Shown here: piece by piece, positions 34,406 to 43,654 of the stretch
How positions within the stretch are numbered: position 1 is the stretch's first letter
Layout: each line of letters opens with the position of its first letter
Assembly: GCA_040219575.1 (NCBI GenBank)
Contig: JAVJSD010000074.1
Span: 1 to 64,000, forward strand
Length of the DNA: 64,000 nt
Direction: 5' to 3'
Source: JAVJSD01 sp040219575
GTDB taxonomy: Bacteria; Planctomycetota; Planctomycetia; Pirellulales; Pirellulaceae
The notes under the pieces: generated by a model
The model's input: the letters and a program-made list of their open reading frames with translations, nothing else
What the model was told of the DNA's origin: nothing
The model's database searches: none
Translations under genes and position numbers: made by a program

Positions 34406-34456
34406 GCCGCCGCGGCGGCCTTCAATCGTGAAACCGGGTGCTTTAATCGTGAAACC
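34406..34456. repeat. GC palindrome and 21-bp-spaced direct repeats before tssE
   Basis: A 14-bp perfect palindrome, GCCGCCGCGGCGGC, lies at 34406-34419. It is followed by AATCGTGAAACC at 34424-34435 and again at 34445-34456. The 21-bp period equals two helical turns, so a regulator could bind both copies on one face. Confidence 0.6.
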
Positions 34457-34492
34457 AGATAGGCGCGTCGTAGTGAACTCGACGGAGTGAAG

Positions 34493-34987
34493 ATGCAGGA
34501 TCACGACGGAACGCACGGAATCGTCGAATCGATTTTCGATCGGTTGATCGACGAGCGGCCCGACAGACAGAGCGAACTGCCCAAGTCGCCGGCGGCGACC
34601 GTCCAGTCGGTGCGCGAAGCGGTGCGGCGCGACTTGGAGAACCTGCTCAACACGCCGGCGCGATGGCGGTCCTGGCCCGCGGAATTGACCGAGTTGAATC
34701 GTTCGTTGGTCGCCTATGGGCTGCCCGACATGTGGGCCTCGAATCTGGGCGCCGAGGAGGATCGCGAACTGTTCTTGCGAAGCGTCGAACGGATCGTGCG
34801 AACGTTCGAGCCGCGATTCCGGAACATCGTGGTCGAAGCGCTGGACAACGCCGATCCGCTCGACCGTACAATGCGGTTTCGGATCCGGGCGATGCTCGAG
34901 GCGTATCCCGCGCCGGAGCCGCTGGTGTTCGACTCGGCGGTTGATCCGTCCGACGGAGAATTTGAAGTAAAGGAAGGTTCCGCGTGA
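34493..34987 (+). CDS. tssE: T6SS baseplate protein TssE (gp25-like)
   Basis: 164 residues. TssE is the T4 gp25 homologue that links the baseplate wedge to the first sheath ring. The start HGIVESIFDRLIDE resembles the family's SLFDRL pattern. The gp25 core is visible in VREAVRRDLENLLNTPARW, NRSLVAYGLPD and VERIVRTFEPRF. GGAG 5 bases before the ATG at 34493 supports that start; a GTG two codons earlier is an alternative. Its stop overlaps the GTG of tssF by 4 bases (GTGA), indicating translational coupling. Confidence 0.93.
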   Translation: MQDHDGTHGIVESIFDRLIDERPDRQSELPKSPAATVQSVREAVRRDLENLLNTPARWRSWPAELTELNRSLVAYGLPDMWASNLGAEEDRELFLRSVERIVRTFEPRFRNIVVEALDNADPLDRTMRFRIRAMLEAYPAPEPLVFDSAVDPSDGEFEVKEGSA

Positions 34988-36825
34988 CGGACGAATTGCT
35001 GCCGTATTACAACCGCGAACTGGCGTATTTCCGCCGTGTGGCGGCGCGGTTCGCCCGCGTCAATCCAAAGATCGCCGGCCGCCTGCGGATCGGTCCCGAT
35101 TCCAGTGAAGACCCCCACGTGGAACGGTTGATCGAGGCGTTCGCGTTTCTCAACGCGCGCATTCGCTGCAAGCTGGAGGACGATTTTCCCGAGCTTAGCG
35201 ACGCGCTGTTGTCGGTCTTGTATCCGCACTTTGTCGCGCCGATTCCGTCGATGGCGATTGTCAAGTTCGCTCTCGACCGTCGGCAATCCAAGCTCAAGAA
35301 TGGATACGACATCCCGCGCGGATCGATGCTGCAAACCGAGCCCCTGGACGGGGAGCCGTGTCGCTTTCGCACTTGCTACGACGTGAAAGCCTGGCCGATC
35401 GAGGTCGTTTCGGCGCGGCTGGAGGCGGCTCCTTTCGAGTCCCCCGGCTCGCCGCACTCGTCCGAGGCGGTGGCCGCCATCGCCATCAAACTTCGCTGCC
35501 TCTCGGCGGAAATGAAGTTCGGCGACCTGGCCGCCTCCACGCTGCGGTTCTACCTGGCGGGATTGCCGCAGCATACGCAGTTGCTGTACGAGTTGCTGTT
35601 CAACTCCACGCTGGACATCGCGCTGGCCAACTCGGCCCGCGACGCGCGCCCCCTGGTGCTGCCCAAGCACAATCTCCGCTACGTCGGCTTCAACCGCGAC
35701 GAGGGCATGTTGCCCTACTCCTCGCGCAGTGCGTTGGGCTACCGCCTGCTCACCGAGTTCTTCGCCTTCCCGCAGAAGTTTCTGTTCTTCGACCTGGTCT
35801 TGCCGGAGCGGGAGCGGATGGCGGAGTTGGGGTCGGAAGTGGAGCTGTTCGTGCACTTGGAGCAGACCTCCGTCGACCTGGAGCGGAACGTATCGCGAAC
35901 CACTTTCCAACTCGGCTGCACGCCGATGGTCAACCTGTTTCGACAGCGCGCCGAGCCGATCCAATTGACGCAGACCGAGTCGGAGTACCGCGTCGTGCCC
36001 GACTCCCGCCGTCCGTTGGCCACCGAGGTCTATTCGATCGACGAAGTCACCGGAGCGTCGCCCTCGGGCGACGAGTATCCGTACGTGCCGTTCTATTCCA
36101 TCGAGCACGCCTCGCGGAAGGATGAACGTCAGAAGTTCTGGTACGCCGACCGCCGCGACGCCGAGCCGCGCGAAGGGATTATCGACCACGGCAGCGAAGT
36201 CTATCTGAATCTGGTCGACCTCGATTTCACTCCGTCGCCGCAATCCGGATGGTTCGTCGACATCGGCACAACCTGCTTCAACCGCGATCTGCCGAATCGG
36301 CTTCCCTTTGGTGGAGGACAACCCAAGTTGAGCCTGAGCGAAGGGGGCGGCGGAGTCGCCAGCATCGAGTGCCTGACGGCGCCCACTCCCACCCGGCGTC
36401 CTCCGCGGAAGCATCGCTCGATGTGGAAGTTGATTTCCCACCTGTCGCTGGGGCACCTGTCGCTGGTCGACGGGGAGCACGGCGCCGCGGCGCTCCGCGA
36501 AATGCTGCAGCTCTACGACTTCGCCGACTCCCCCGATACGCGGGCCATGATCGCGGCGTTGGTGGCGGTCGACAGCCGCCGCGTCACGGGGCGCGTCGCC
36601 AGTCGGCACGGCGCGGCGATCTGCCGCGGCGTGGAAGTGGAAGTGCAACTCGACCCCGACGGTTTCTCCGATCACTCCCTCTGCCTGTTCGCCTGCGTGT
36701 TGGAGAACTTCCTGTCGCAATACTGCTCGATCAATTCGTTCGCCAAACTGGTGGTCAAGACGAAACGTCACGGAAGTCCCTGGCGGACCTGGGCCCCACG
36801 GTCGGGTGAAAGGCCGCTGCTATGA
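34984..36825 (+). CDS. tssF: T6SS baseplate protein TssF
   Basis: 613 residues, full length. TssF forms the baseplate wedge with TssG and TssE. The N-terminus is diagnostic: LLPYYNRELAYFRRVAARFA, then DPHVERLIEAFAFLNARIR and ELSDALLSVLYPHFVAPIPS. The C-terminal LSLGHLSLVDGEHGAAALRE and VLENFLSQYCSINSFAKLVV also match. The GTG start overlaps the tssE stop, and its own stop overlaps the tssG ATG by 4 bases. tssE, tssF and tssG are therefore coupled. Confidence 0.96.
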   Translation: MTDELLPYYNRELAYFRRVAARFARVNPKIAGRLRIGPDSSEDPHVERLIEAFAFLNARIRCKLEDDFPELSDALLSVLYPHFVAPIPSMAIVKFALDRRQSKLKNGYDIPRGSMLQTEPLDGEPCRFRTCYDVKAWPIEVVSARLEAAPFESPGSPHSSEAVAAIAIKLRCLSAEMKFGDLAASTLRFYLAGLPQHTQLLYELLFNSTLDIALANSARDARPLVLPKHNLRYVGFNRDEGMLPYSSRSALGYRLLTEFFAFPQKFLFFDLVLPERERMAELGSEVELFVHLEQTSVDLERNVSRTTFQLGCTPMVNLFRQRAEPIQLTQTESEYRVVPDSRRPLATEVYSIDEVTGASPSGDEYPYVPFYSIEHASRKDERQKFWYADRRDAEPREGIIDHGSEVYLNLVDLDFTPSPQSGWFVDIGTTCFNRDLPNRLPFGGGQPKLSLSEGGGGVASIECLTAPTPTRRPPRKHRSMWKLISHLSLGHLSLVDGEHGAAALREMLQLYDFADSPDTRAMIAALVAVDSRRVTGRVASRHGAAICRGVEVEVQLDPDGFSDHSLCLFACVLENFLSQYCSINSFAKLVVKTKRHGSPWRTWAPRSGERPLL

Positions 36826-37889
36826 TCGAATCGCTGCTCCGCGAGCCTTACCGATACGAGTTCTTTCAGGCGGTGCGGTTGCTTGAGCGCTACTACCGCG
36901 ACCTGGCGGAAGCGTCGCCCGAGGCCGAGCGGCACCCGATCGGGCAGGACTATCCGCCGCATCGCGAAGTCGTTCGTTTGCGGGCCTTACCTTCGCTCAG
37001 TTTTCCACCGCAGATGCTCGATAGCCTGCGGGAGTCGAAGGAAATCGATCCGCATGGGGACGAGCCCCCCTTGGAGTTGACGATCGCGTTTTTGGGCCTG
37101 TTCGGTCCCAACGGCGTGTTGCCAAATCATTACACGACCACCGTGCTGTCGCGAATTCGCGAGAAAGACTACGCGCTGCGGGACTTCCTCGACCTGTTCA
37201 ACCATCGCACGGCGTCGTTCTTCTATCGCGCGTGGGAGAAGTACCGGTTTCCCTTCGCCTACGAGCGAGCCCACAACGAGGGCGACGTCGACGACCTGTT
37301 CTCGTATTGCCTGTACTCACTGGTGGGGTTGGGCGCCGAGGCGGAGCGCGATCGGAGCGGCGTCGACGACGAGGCGTTTCTCTACTTCGCGGGGAACTTC
37401 TCGCACCATCCTCCCACGGCCGCCACGCTTGAGCGGATGCTCGGCGAGTACTTCGCGCTGCCCGTGGTCGTGCAACAGTTCTGCGGAGCGTGGCTGCGGC
37501 TATCGAAGGAGGAGTTTTCCCGTTTGGCGGCCAGATCACCGCGCAGCGAGTGCTTCAATCGACTTGGTGAAAACGCCATGCTGGGAGAGCGAACCTGGGA
37601 CGTGCAGGGAAAATTCCGCATCGTGGTGGGCCCCATCGACGCGGAGCAGTTTCGGCGTTTCATGCCGTCGGGCGACGCGATTCGGCCGCTCGTCGAGATG
37701 TCGCGCCGCTACGTGGGAATCGAGTTCGACTTCGACGTGATGTTGGTCCTTCCGCCGAGCGCCGTGCCGCGCTGCGGACTCGGTGTGGAGCAACCCGACG
37801 CTCCCCGATTGGGCTGGAACATCTGGGTCCGATCGCGCGAATTCGAAGAACCGGTCCGCGACGCGGTCTACTACTTGCCAACGATTTAA
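36822..37889 (+). CDS. tssG: T6SS baseplate protein TssG
   Basis: 355 residues, usual length. It joins two TssF copies in the wedge. Family features: EPYRYEFFQAVRLLERYYRD at the start, LRALPSLSFPPQML, ELTIAFLGLFGPNGVLPNHY, FLDLFNHRTASFFYRAWEKY and, near the end, RTWDVQGKFRIVVGPIDAEQ. The ATG overlaps the tssF stop (ATGA). It is followed after 89 bp by tssH. Confidence 0.96.
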   Translation: MIESLLREPYRYEFFQAVRLLERYYRDLAEASPEAERHPIGQDYPPHREVVRLRALPSLSFPPQMLDSLRESKEIDPHGDEPPLELTIAFLGLFGPNGVLPNHYTTTVLSRIREKDYALRDFLDLFNHRTASFFYRAWEKYRFPFAYERAHNEGDVDDLFSYCLYSLVGLGAEAERDRSGVDDEAFLYFAGNFSHHPPTAATLERMLGEYFALPVVVQQFCGAWLRLSKEEFSRLAARSPRSECFNRLGENAMLGERTWDVQGKFRIVVGPIDAEQFRRFMPSGDAIRPLVEMSRRYVGIEFDFDVMLVLPPSAVPRCGLGVEQPDAPRLGWNIWVRSREFEEPVRDAVYYLPTI

Positions 37890-37978
37890 TCGACGGGTAG
37901 AACCCGTGTGTACCGCTTGTCTACCTGGGCGCATCGGGCGGCGATTCTTCCGCGTTTCTTCATTCTTCCGAGCATGCC

Positions 37979-40789
37979 ATGGTGCCTCTCAACCTGCGTT
38001 CCCTCATCGGAAAGCTCGATGACGTCTGCCACACGACTTTGGAGGCGGCCGCGGCGTTCTGCCTGTCCCGCTCGAACTACAACGTCGAGATCGAGCACTG
38101 GCTGACCAAGTTGATCGAGGAGTCGGGCACCGACATCGAGGTCATCTTCCACCGTTTCGGCGTCGACGCCTCGCGGCTGAGCGCGGATCTGACGCGCGTG
38201 CTCGACCGACTGAAGACGGGCAACGTCCGATCGCCGTCGCTCTCGCCCAACGTCGTCGATCTGGTGCGCGGCGGCTGGCTGCTGACGTCCGTGGAATACG
38301 GCGCTCCGCGGGTGCGGTCGGGCTTCCTGTTGGCGGCGCTGCTTAACGACGAGAACCTCGGCAGGGCGGCCGTCGACGCTTCCGACGAACTCGGCAAGAT
38401 CAATGGGCAGACGTTGCTCGACGAACTTCCGACTTTGCTCGCCAAATCTACGGAAGCCGGCGGAGGCTCCGCATCCTCGGCGAGTGGCTCCGCAGGCGAC
38501 GCCTCGCCCGGCGGACCTCCTTCGAAGTCGCCGGCGCTCGACAAGTACACGATCGACATGACCGCCCGCGCGGCGGACGGCAAGATCGACCCGGTGTTGG
38601 GAAGGGACGCGGAGATCCGGCAGATCATCGATGTGCTGACCCGCCGCCGTCAGAACAATCCGATCATGACGGGCGAAGCGGGCGTGGGCAAAACCGCCGT
38701 CGTCGAAGGCTTCGCCCTGCGGTTGGCCTCGGGCGACGTGCCTGAGCCGTTGCGGAACGTCAAGCTGCGCAGCCTCGACCTGGGTCTGTTGCAGGCGGGC
38801 GCCGGCGTCAAGGGTGAGTTCGAAAAGCGGCTGGAGATGGTGATCGAGGAAGTGAAGTCGTCGCCCACGCCGATCGTGTTGTTCATCGACGAGGCGCACA
38901 CGCTCGTGGGCGCCGGCGCGTCGGCCGGTCAAGGCGACGCGGCGAACCTGCTCAAACCGGCGCTGGCCCGGGGCGAATTGCGAACCGTCGCCGCCACCAC
39001 CTGGGCGGAGTACAAGAAGTACTTCGAGAAGGACGCCGCCCTGGCCCGCCGCTTTCAGGTGGTCAAGGTCGAGGAGCCGAGCGAGGAAGTCGGCATCGAA
39101 ATGATGCGCGGCCTGGTCGGCACGCTCGAGAAACATCACAAGGTGCGGATCATCAACGAAGCGGTGGTCGAGGCGGTGCGGCTCTCGAACCGTTATATCT
39201 CGGGCCGGCAACTTCCCGATAAAGCGGTCAGCCTGCTCGATACGGCCTGCGCTCGCGTTGCTTTGGCGCAGACGTCGACGCCGGCGGCGCTGGAAGACGG
39301 CCGGCATCGGATCCGCAAACTGGACGCGACCATCGCCATCCTCGAGCGCGAGTCCGCCGCCGGAGCCGACTACAACGAGGAGCTGACGGATCTCCGCCAA
39401 CAGAAGGCCGCCGCCGAGACAGAAGTCGCGGCGCTGGAGAAGCGTTGGAAACAAGAGAGCGAACTCGTCACCAAGATCCGCGCCATCCGCGAGCAACTGG
39501 AGTCCGGCGACGAAGCGCCCGCCGCGACGAAGTCCGACGGCGAGCCGGCATCGCCGTCCGCGGCTTCAACGCCTGATGCTCCGACGCCCCCTGCCGGAGC
39601 GACGGGCAAGACGGCGACATCGACGCAGGCCGAATCCACGCAGCAGACCGCAAACGCCAAAGCCGGCGCCGCTACAGAACCACTCAGCGACAAACAGCGT
39701 ATTGAACTACAACAACAACTTAAATCACTCGACGAGCAACTCGCCGACATTCAGGGAGAGCAACCGCTCGTTCAAGCGTGCGTCGACGGGCAAGCCGTGG
39801 CCGATGTGGTTTCGAATTGGACCGGCATACCCGTCGGGCGGATGGTCTCCAACGAGATTCGCACCGTGCTCAATCTCAAACAGGAGATGGAGCGGCGCGT
39901 CATCGGCCAGTCGCACGCACTGGAAGGCATCGCCGAGAGCATTCGCACTTCGCGGGCCAAGCTCGAGGATCCGCATCGTCCCATCGGAGTGTTCATGCTG
40001 GCCGGTCCCAGCGGCGTCGGCAAGACGGAGACCGCGGTCGTGTTGTCGGAACTGCTGTACGGCGGCGAGCAGAACATGACCGTCATCAACATGTCGGAGT
40101 TCAAGGAGGAGCACAAGGTCTCGCTGTTGATGGGCTCGCCTCCGGGATACGTGGGCTATGGGGAAGGCGGCGTGCTGACCGAAGCGGTGCGGCGGCGCCC
40201 CTACAGCATCGTGCTGCTCGACGAGTTGGAGAAGGCCCACGAGGGCGTGCAGGAAATCTTCTACCAGGTGTTCGACAAAGGCACGCTCCGCGACGGCGAG
40301 GGACGCGACATCGATTTCAAGAACACCGTCATCATCGCCACCACCAACGCCGGCACGGAGTTGATCGCCAAGCTGTGCGCCGATCCCGATACGGCGCCGG
40401 AGCCCGCGGCGCTGGCCGACGCGCTGCACGAGAACCTGCTCACGCGATTCAAACCCGCCTTCCTGGGCAGGCTGAACGTGATCCCCTACTACCCGCTCAG
40501 CGACGACGTGATGCGGAAGATCGTGGAGCTCAAACTGGGCAAGATCCGCCGCCGCGTGAAGGAGAACCACCACGCCGAGTTCGACTACGAGGAGGCGGTC
40601 GTGGCCAGCATCGTCGAGCGCTGCACCGAAGTCGAGAGCGGCGCCCGCAATGTCGATCACATTCTCTCGAACACCATGCTGCCCGAGATGTCGGCCGAGT
40701 TTCTGGCCCGTATGGCCGATGGAGAAAACATCGCGGGCGTGCGCGTGCGGCTGAGCGACCAAGGAAGTTTTGTCTACGACATTCACTGA
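37979..40789 (+). CDS. tssH: T6SS AAA+ ATPase TssH (ClpV)
   Basis: 936 residues, a Hsp100/ClpB-type disaggregase that extracts TssC from contracted sheaths. The N-domain (1-150) contains LRSLIGKLDDVCHTTLEAAA. The first AAA module has Walker A GEAGVGKT at 232-239 and Walker B VLFIDEAHT. The second has Walker A GPSGVGKT at 676-683 and VLLDELEKAH. GIPVGRMVSNE and GSPPGYVGYGEGG are ClpB-like. Residues of about 507-566 in the coiled-coil middle domain are an Ala/Thr/Pro/Ser-rich low-complexity insert. I would not expect this insert in a standard ClpV. Confidence 0.95.
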   Translation: MVPLNLRSLIGKLDDVCHTTLEAAAAFCLSRSNYNVEIEHWLTKLIEESGTDIEVIFHRFGVDASRLSADLTRVLDRLKTGNVRSPSLSPNVVDLVRGGWLLTSVEYGAPRVRSGFLLAALLNDENLGRAAVDASDELGKINGQTLLDELPTLLAKSTEAGGGSASSASGSAGDASPGGPPSKSPALDKYTIDMTARAADGKIDPVLGRDAEIRQIIDVLTRRRQNNPIMTGEAGVGKTAVVEGFALRLASGDVPEPLRNVKLRSLDLGLLQAGAGVKGEFEKRLEMVIEEVKSSPTPIVLFIDEAHTLVGAGASAGQGDAANLLKPALARGELRTVAATTWAEYKKYFEKDAALARRFQVVKVEEPSEEVGIEMMRGLVGTLEKHHKVRIINEAVVEAVRLSNRYISGRQLPDKAVSLLDTACARVALAQTSTPAALEDGRHRIRKLDATIAILERESAAGADYNEELTDLRQQKAAAETEVAALEKRWKQESELVTKIRAIREQLESGDEAPAATKSDGEPASPSAASTPDAPTPPAGATGKTATSTQAESTQQTANAKAGAATEPLSDKQRIELQQQLKSLDEQLADIQGEQPLVQACVDGQAVADVVSNWTGIPVGRMVSNEIRTVLNLKQEMERRVIGQSHALEGIAESIRTSRAKLEDPHRPIGVFMLAGPSGVGKTETAVVLSELLYGGEQNMTVINMSEFKEEHKVSLLMGSPPGYVGYGEGGVLTEAVRRRPYSIVLLDELEKAHEGVQEIFYQVFDKGTLRDGEGRDIDFKNTVIIATTNAGTELIAKLCADPDTAPEPAALADALHENLLTRFKPAFLGRLNVIPYYPLSDDVMRKIVELKLGKIRRRVKENHHAEFDYEEAVVASIVERCTEVESGARNVDHILSNTMLPEMSAEFLARMADGENIAGVRVRLSDQGSFVYDIH

Positions 40790-40821
40790 CCTGTAGTTTC
40801 TTTAGACGAGGGAGTTTCATC

Positions 40822-41334
40822 ATGGGTTTCGATGCGTTCGCGAATATTGCGGGCATTCCCGGCGAGAGCACCGACGAGAACCACCAGGGGTGGATCGAGC
40901 TGACGAGCTACTCGCACTCGATCACGCAACCCTCGGGCGGGCCGCGGAGCACGGCGGGCGGCGGTTCGACCGGCCGGGCGAACTTCGGCAACTTTGAAAT
41001 CGTCAAGCCGATCGAAAAATGCGACCCCAAGCTGGCGCTGTACGCCTGCAACGGCACCGCGATTCCCACGATCGACATCTCGATCTGCCAGGCGGCCGGC
41101 AACAAGCAAGAGTACATGCACTACAAGCTCGAAAACTGCATCGTGGCCCATGTCGAGCACCTCGGCACCTCGGAAAAGAAAGAAGGCACCGAGGCCGAAG
41201 AGCGACCGATGATCCGCTACGGATTCAACTGCGGCAAGATCACCTGGACCTACACCGAGACGGACCACACCACCGGCCAGGCGAAGGGCAACATGTCGAA
41301 CCACTGGGACCTGACGTCCAACACCGGCGGCTGA
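40822..41334 (+). CDS. hcp: T6SS tube protein Hcp (TssD), canonical copy
   Basis: 170 residues, the usual Hcp size; stacked hexamers form the expelled tube. The family pattern is clear: AFANIAGIPGESTDENHQGW, IELTSYSHSITQ, the Gly-rich loop, FEIVKPIEKCDPKLALYACN, YMHYKLENCIVAHVE and MIRYGFNCGKITWTYTE. GGAG about 8 bases before the ATG supports the start. It lies 32 bp after tssH and is the last plus-strand gene of the operon. It converges with an array of six minus-strand Hcp-family genes. Confidence 0.95.
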   Translation: MGFDAFANIAGIPGESTDENHQGWIELTSYSHSITQPSGGPRSTAGGGSTGRANFGNFEIVKPIEKCDPKLALYACNGTAIPTIDISICQAAGNKQEYMHYKLENCIVAHVEHLGTSEKKEGTEAEERPMIRYGFNCGKITWTYTETDHTTGQAKGNMSNHWDLTSNTGG

Positions 41335-41361
41335 GTCTCCCGCCGGGCGAGAATGTCACTG

Positions 41362-41390
41362 CCGTGGGGCGGGAAAAGCCCGCCCCACGG
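41362..41390. terminator. Bidirectional terminator-like hairpin
   Basis: CCGTGGGGCGGG (41362-41373), loop AAAAG, CCCGCCCCACGG (41379-41390): a perfect 12-bp GC stem between the convergent hcp and Hcp-like genes. There is no T-run, so a Rho-independent mechanism is not certain. A similar sequence could be a dispersed repeat. Confidence 0.6.
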
Positions 41391-41423
41391 TGCGGCGCGT
41401 GCGATCTTCTGAGTCGCGCCGCG

Positions 41424-42128
41424 CTAGGTACTGGGGATCGTGCCCTTGCCGGAGAAGGGGCTGGAGTCGGAGTTGATCGGCGCCGACTGCTCGGTGTTCC
41501 AGCTCTGAATGATTCCATTCACGTTGAATTCGACCGCGTCGTAGATAAAAGCGACCTCGTCTTCCCAGGTGGTGGTCGCCTCCAGCGGGCTCAGCGAAAT
41601 CTGCTCTTCGGCGCTCGACAGGGCGTTGTTGCTGTCGGTAGTGAATTGGAAGCTGGCCGTTCGTGAATGCGACCCGCGCGCCAGGTAGCTGGTGATGTTC
41701 ACATCCCAGAAGGTGAGCAGGATGTTGAGCGTCGGCTGCCACAGCACCAGATACTTCAACTGATAGCCGGTGTTGCAGGAGTCGAACAGGCGGGGCGAGA
41801 GCATGTCCGTGGTCTTCAGCAGGTTCGAAAGATCCTCATGATCGGGGCGCCCGCCGGCTTCCACGCCGCCGCCGATCGTCGAGCCCGCGTAGACGGCCCG
41901 CGCGGCGAAATTCAATTGGCGGACGCCGCTCCAATACCCCTTGCCGTTGTTGGTCGTCAAGGTGCTGGCGCTGTCGATCGAGGAGTTGAGAGGAGGGCTG
42001 CTGGCCGGCGCCGGGGCGTTTGTGTCGTCCGCGGAGTAGGCCCGCGCCCAGCCGACGTCCGTCTTCCCCTTGAAATACGCCGCCATGAAGGTTTCGACGG
42101 CGGTGGAATTGAAGCCGTGATGCGTCAT
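41424..42128 (-). CDS. Hcp-family protein, divergent, with long N-terminal extension
   Basis: 234 residues. The second half follows the Hcp plan: LLKTTDMLSPRLFDSCNTGY corresponds to the Hcp motif where Asp and Ser-Pro-x-Leu precede a small-residue helix. NILLTFWDVNITSYL matches the strand before the last loop, and EDEVAFIYDAVEFNVN matches the terminal beta hairpin. Compared with the 170-residue copy it has about 60 extra residues early on (Ser/Ala/Pro-rich) and an extended loop. The start is uncertain; ATG 42128 was taken, but MAAYFKG at residue 15 or so could be the true N-terminus. It is the last gene of the minus-strand Hcp array. Family placement is moderate. Confidence 0.6.
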   Translation of the reverse strand: MTHHGFNSTAVETFMAAYFKGKTDVGWARAYSADDTNAPAPASSPPLNSSIDSASTLTTNNGKGYWSGVRQLNFAARAVYAGSTIGGGVEAGGRPDHEDLSNLLKTTDMLSPRLFDSCNTGYQLKYLVLWQPTLNILLTFWDVNITSYLARGSHSRTASFQFTTDSNNALSSAEEQISLSPLEATTTWEDEVAFIYDAVEFNVNGIIQSWNTEQSAPINSDSSPFSGKGTIPST

Positions 42129-42174
42129 CAAGCAGATCTTTCACGATCGTCCGGGGCGGAAGGGAAAAGGAACT

Positions 42175-42759
42175 CTAGAACGGCGAATTGCTGCTGCTGA
42201 AGGCGACGCCGCTGGGGACGCTGTCGGCGCTGGAGACGTTCTTCTGGCCGTTCCAGCCGACCGGCGACTCGGCCGTCATCTTGCCGGAGGTGCGATTGAT
42301 CCACTCCAACTCCCAGGTGATGGAGCCGTACAAGAAGCGAATCACTTCCATCGGCCAATCGCCCTGGCAGCCGTACGACATGCTGTCGATGATCACGTTC
42401 TCGAGCAGGATGGTGTAAAAGGGCTGCGGCGAAAACGTGGTCGAGCTGAGACCGGTTCCCGACGAGGAGACGGAAGAGCAAACGTACACGGCCACGTCGG
42501 CGATGGTGACGCTGGCGGCGCAGGCATTGAGAAGTTTGGTGCTGGTCTTGTCGAGCGCCTTGCGGACCGTGAACAGCCCGTGCTGGCAATACGAGCGGCG
42601 AAAGGCGGCGTTTTCACCCACGCTGGGACGCGCCAGCCCGGCCTGGGCGCCCAGCGTGTGATCGAAGCCGATCAACTGGATCAGCGTCTGGCCGGAATCG
42701 ATCGGTTGTTCGCCGGGAATCCCATCCACGGCCATGTAGAGCAGTTGTCCCGTTGACAT
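42175..42759 (-). CDS. Hcp-family tube-like protein
   Basis: 194 residues. The start LLYMAVDGIPGEQPIDSGQT closely follows the Hcp N-terminus (hydrophobic strand, then GIPGE). GLFTVRKALDKTSTKLLNAC matches the Hcp core motif. PFYTILLENVIIDSMSYGCQ and EVIRFLYGSITWELEW match the last strands. An AAGGAT site lies about 8 bases before the ATG. The C-terminal 40 residues are Ser/Gly/Val-rich and not seen in the canonical copy. Gaps to its neighbours are 46 and 56 bp, consistent with one transcript. Confidence 0.78.
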   Translation of the reverse strand: MSTGQLLYMAVDGIPGEQPIDSGQTLIQLIGFDHTLGAQAGLARPSVGENAAFRRSYCQHGLFTVRKALDKTSTKLLNACAASVTIADVAVYVCSSVSSSGTGLSSTTFSPQPFYTILLENVIIDSMSYGCQGDWPMEVIRFLYGSITWELEWINRTSGKMTAESPVGWNGQKNVSSADSVPSGVAFSSSNSPF

Positions 42760-42815
42760 TGGACGGATCCTTCAAAGGTTATGGGTGTCCGGCGTCTTGA
42801 CCGTGCAATCGGCGT

Positions 42816-43541
42816 TCAGCCGTCCTTGTAGCCGCCGATTGCGTCGGAGGCAATCACGGCCGCGGCCGCGGCCGCCGTGATGACGGCGGCGAAACCGGCC
42901 ACGAACGTGCTGAATTTCGAAATCGAACCGCCTTGCGCGCCGACGACGTCGTAGACGCCGAGACTGGCCGGCGGCAGCGGGTTGGGAAGGTTGGTGTCCG
43001 CCAGTTGGCTGGTCGCGAACCAGGAGATCTGGTTGTACCACAAGGCGGCCTCTTCCACGGCGTTGCCGCTGAGATGCCAGTCGCGGATCAGGCAGTCTTT
43101 CAGTCCGACCACCAGGTGCGGCGCGCGAACCTCGTACCCCACGCCCGTCTGCCGGCGAAAGCAGAAGATCGCCAGGGGAAACTTCTCCTGCGCCATGCAG
43201 CCGAACGACAACTGAGGCGTCTGTTTGCCCGGCAGACATTTAAACTTCACCTGCCCCTGGTCAGGATTCACATTATGGGCGTTGATATACAGATTGCCCG
43301 CCATATCCTTTTTCTGGTAGCTGATCTCGTGCTTGAAGTCGTGAACCCGCATCCACTTCACGAAGGGAATGTCGAGCGAGTCGCCCATCACCTGGTCCTT
43401 CACCAGTCGGGCCAGAAAAGCGGCGCCCGCCGTCGCGATCGACCCGGCGGTGGCGGCGTTGATTTGCACGCCGTAGTTGAAGTACCCTTCCCGCAACAGG
43501 AACAAGAAGGCTTCGCTGCTGGCTTCTTTCTTTTCGGGCAT
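42816..43541 (-). CDS. Divergent Hcp-like protein with hydrophobic C-terminal tail
   Basis: 241 residues. FVKWMRVHDFKHEISYQKKD, CLPGKQTPQLSFGCMAQEKF, LVVGLKDCLIRDWHL and VEEAALWYNQISW follow the order of Hcp strands and the terminal hairpin. It has its closest relative next door (43655-44914): both share GDxLDIPFV, QLxxGC, VGL and ADTNLP. A C-terminal stretch of about 25 residues (FSTFVAGFAAVITAAAAAAV) is hydrophobic enough to enter a membrane or to be a cargo-like extension, which canonical Hcp lacks. The Hcp assignment rests on pattern reading and is moderate. Confidence 0.55.
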   Translation of the reverse strand: MPEKKEASSEAFLFLLREGYFNYGVQINAATAGSIATAGAAFLARLVKDQVMGDSLDIPFVKWMRVHDFKHEISYQKKDMAGNLYINAHNVNPDQGQVKFKCLPGKQTPQLSFGCMAQEKFPLAIFCFRRQTGVGYEVRAPHLVVGLKDCLIRDWHLSGNAVEEAALWYNQISWFATSQLADTNLPNPLPPASLGVYDVVGAQGGSISKFSTFVAGFAAVITAAAAAAVIASDAIGGYKDG

Positions 43542-43654
43542 GCTTGTGTCTTTACGCCGTCGTTGAAAACGGTTGAGAGCGGACTCCGTCCAACGGAGCT
43601 TCAGGTGATACGTCGATTGGAGAGCGTCGGCGACAGCTTCTCATCATCTGCATG

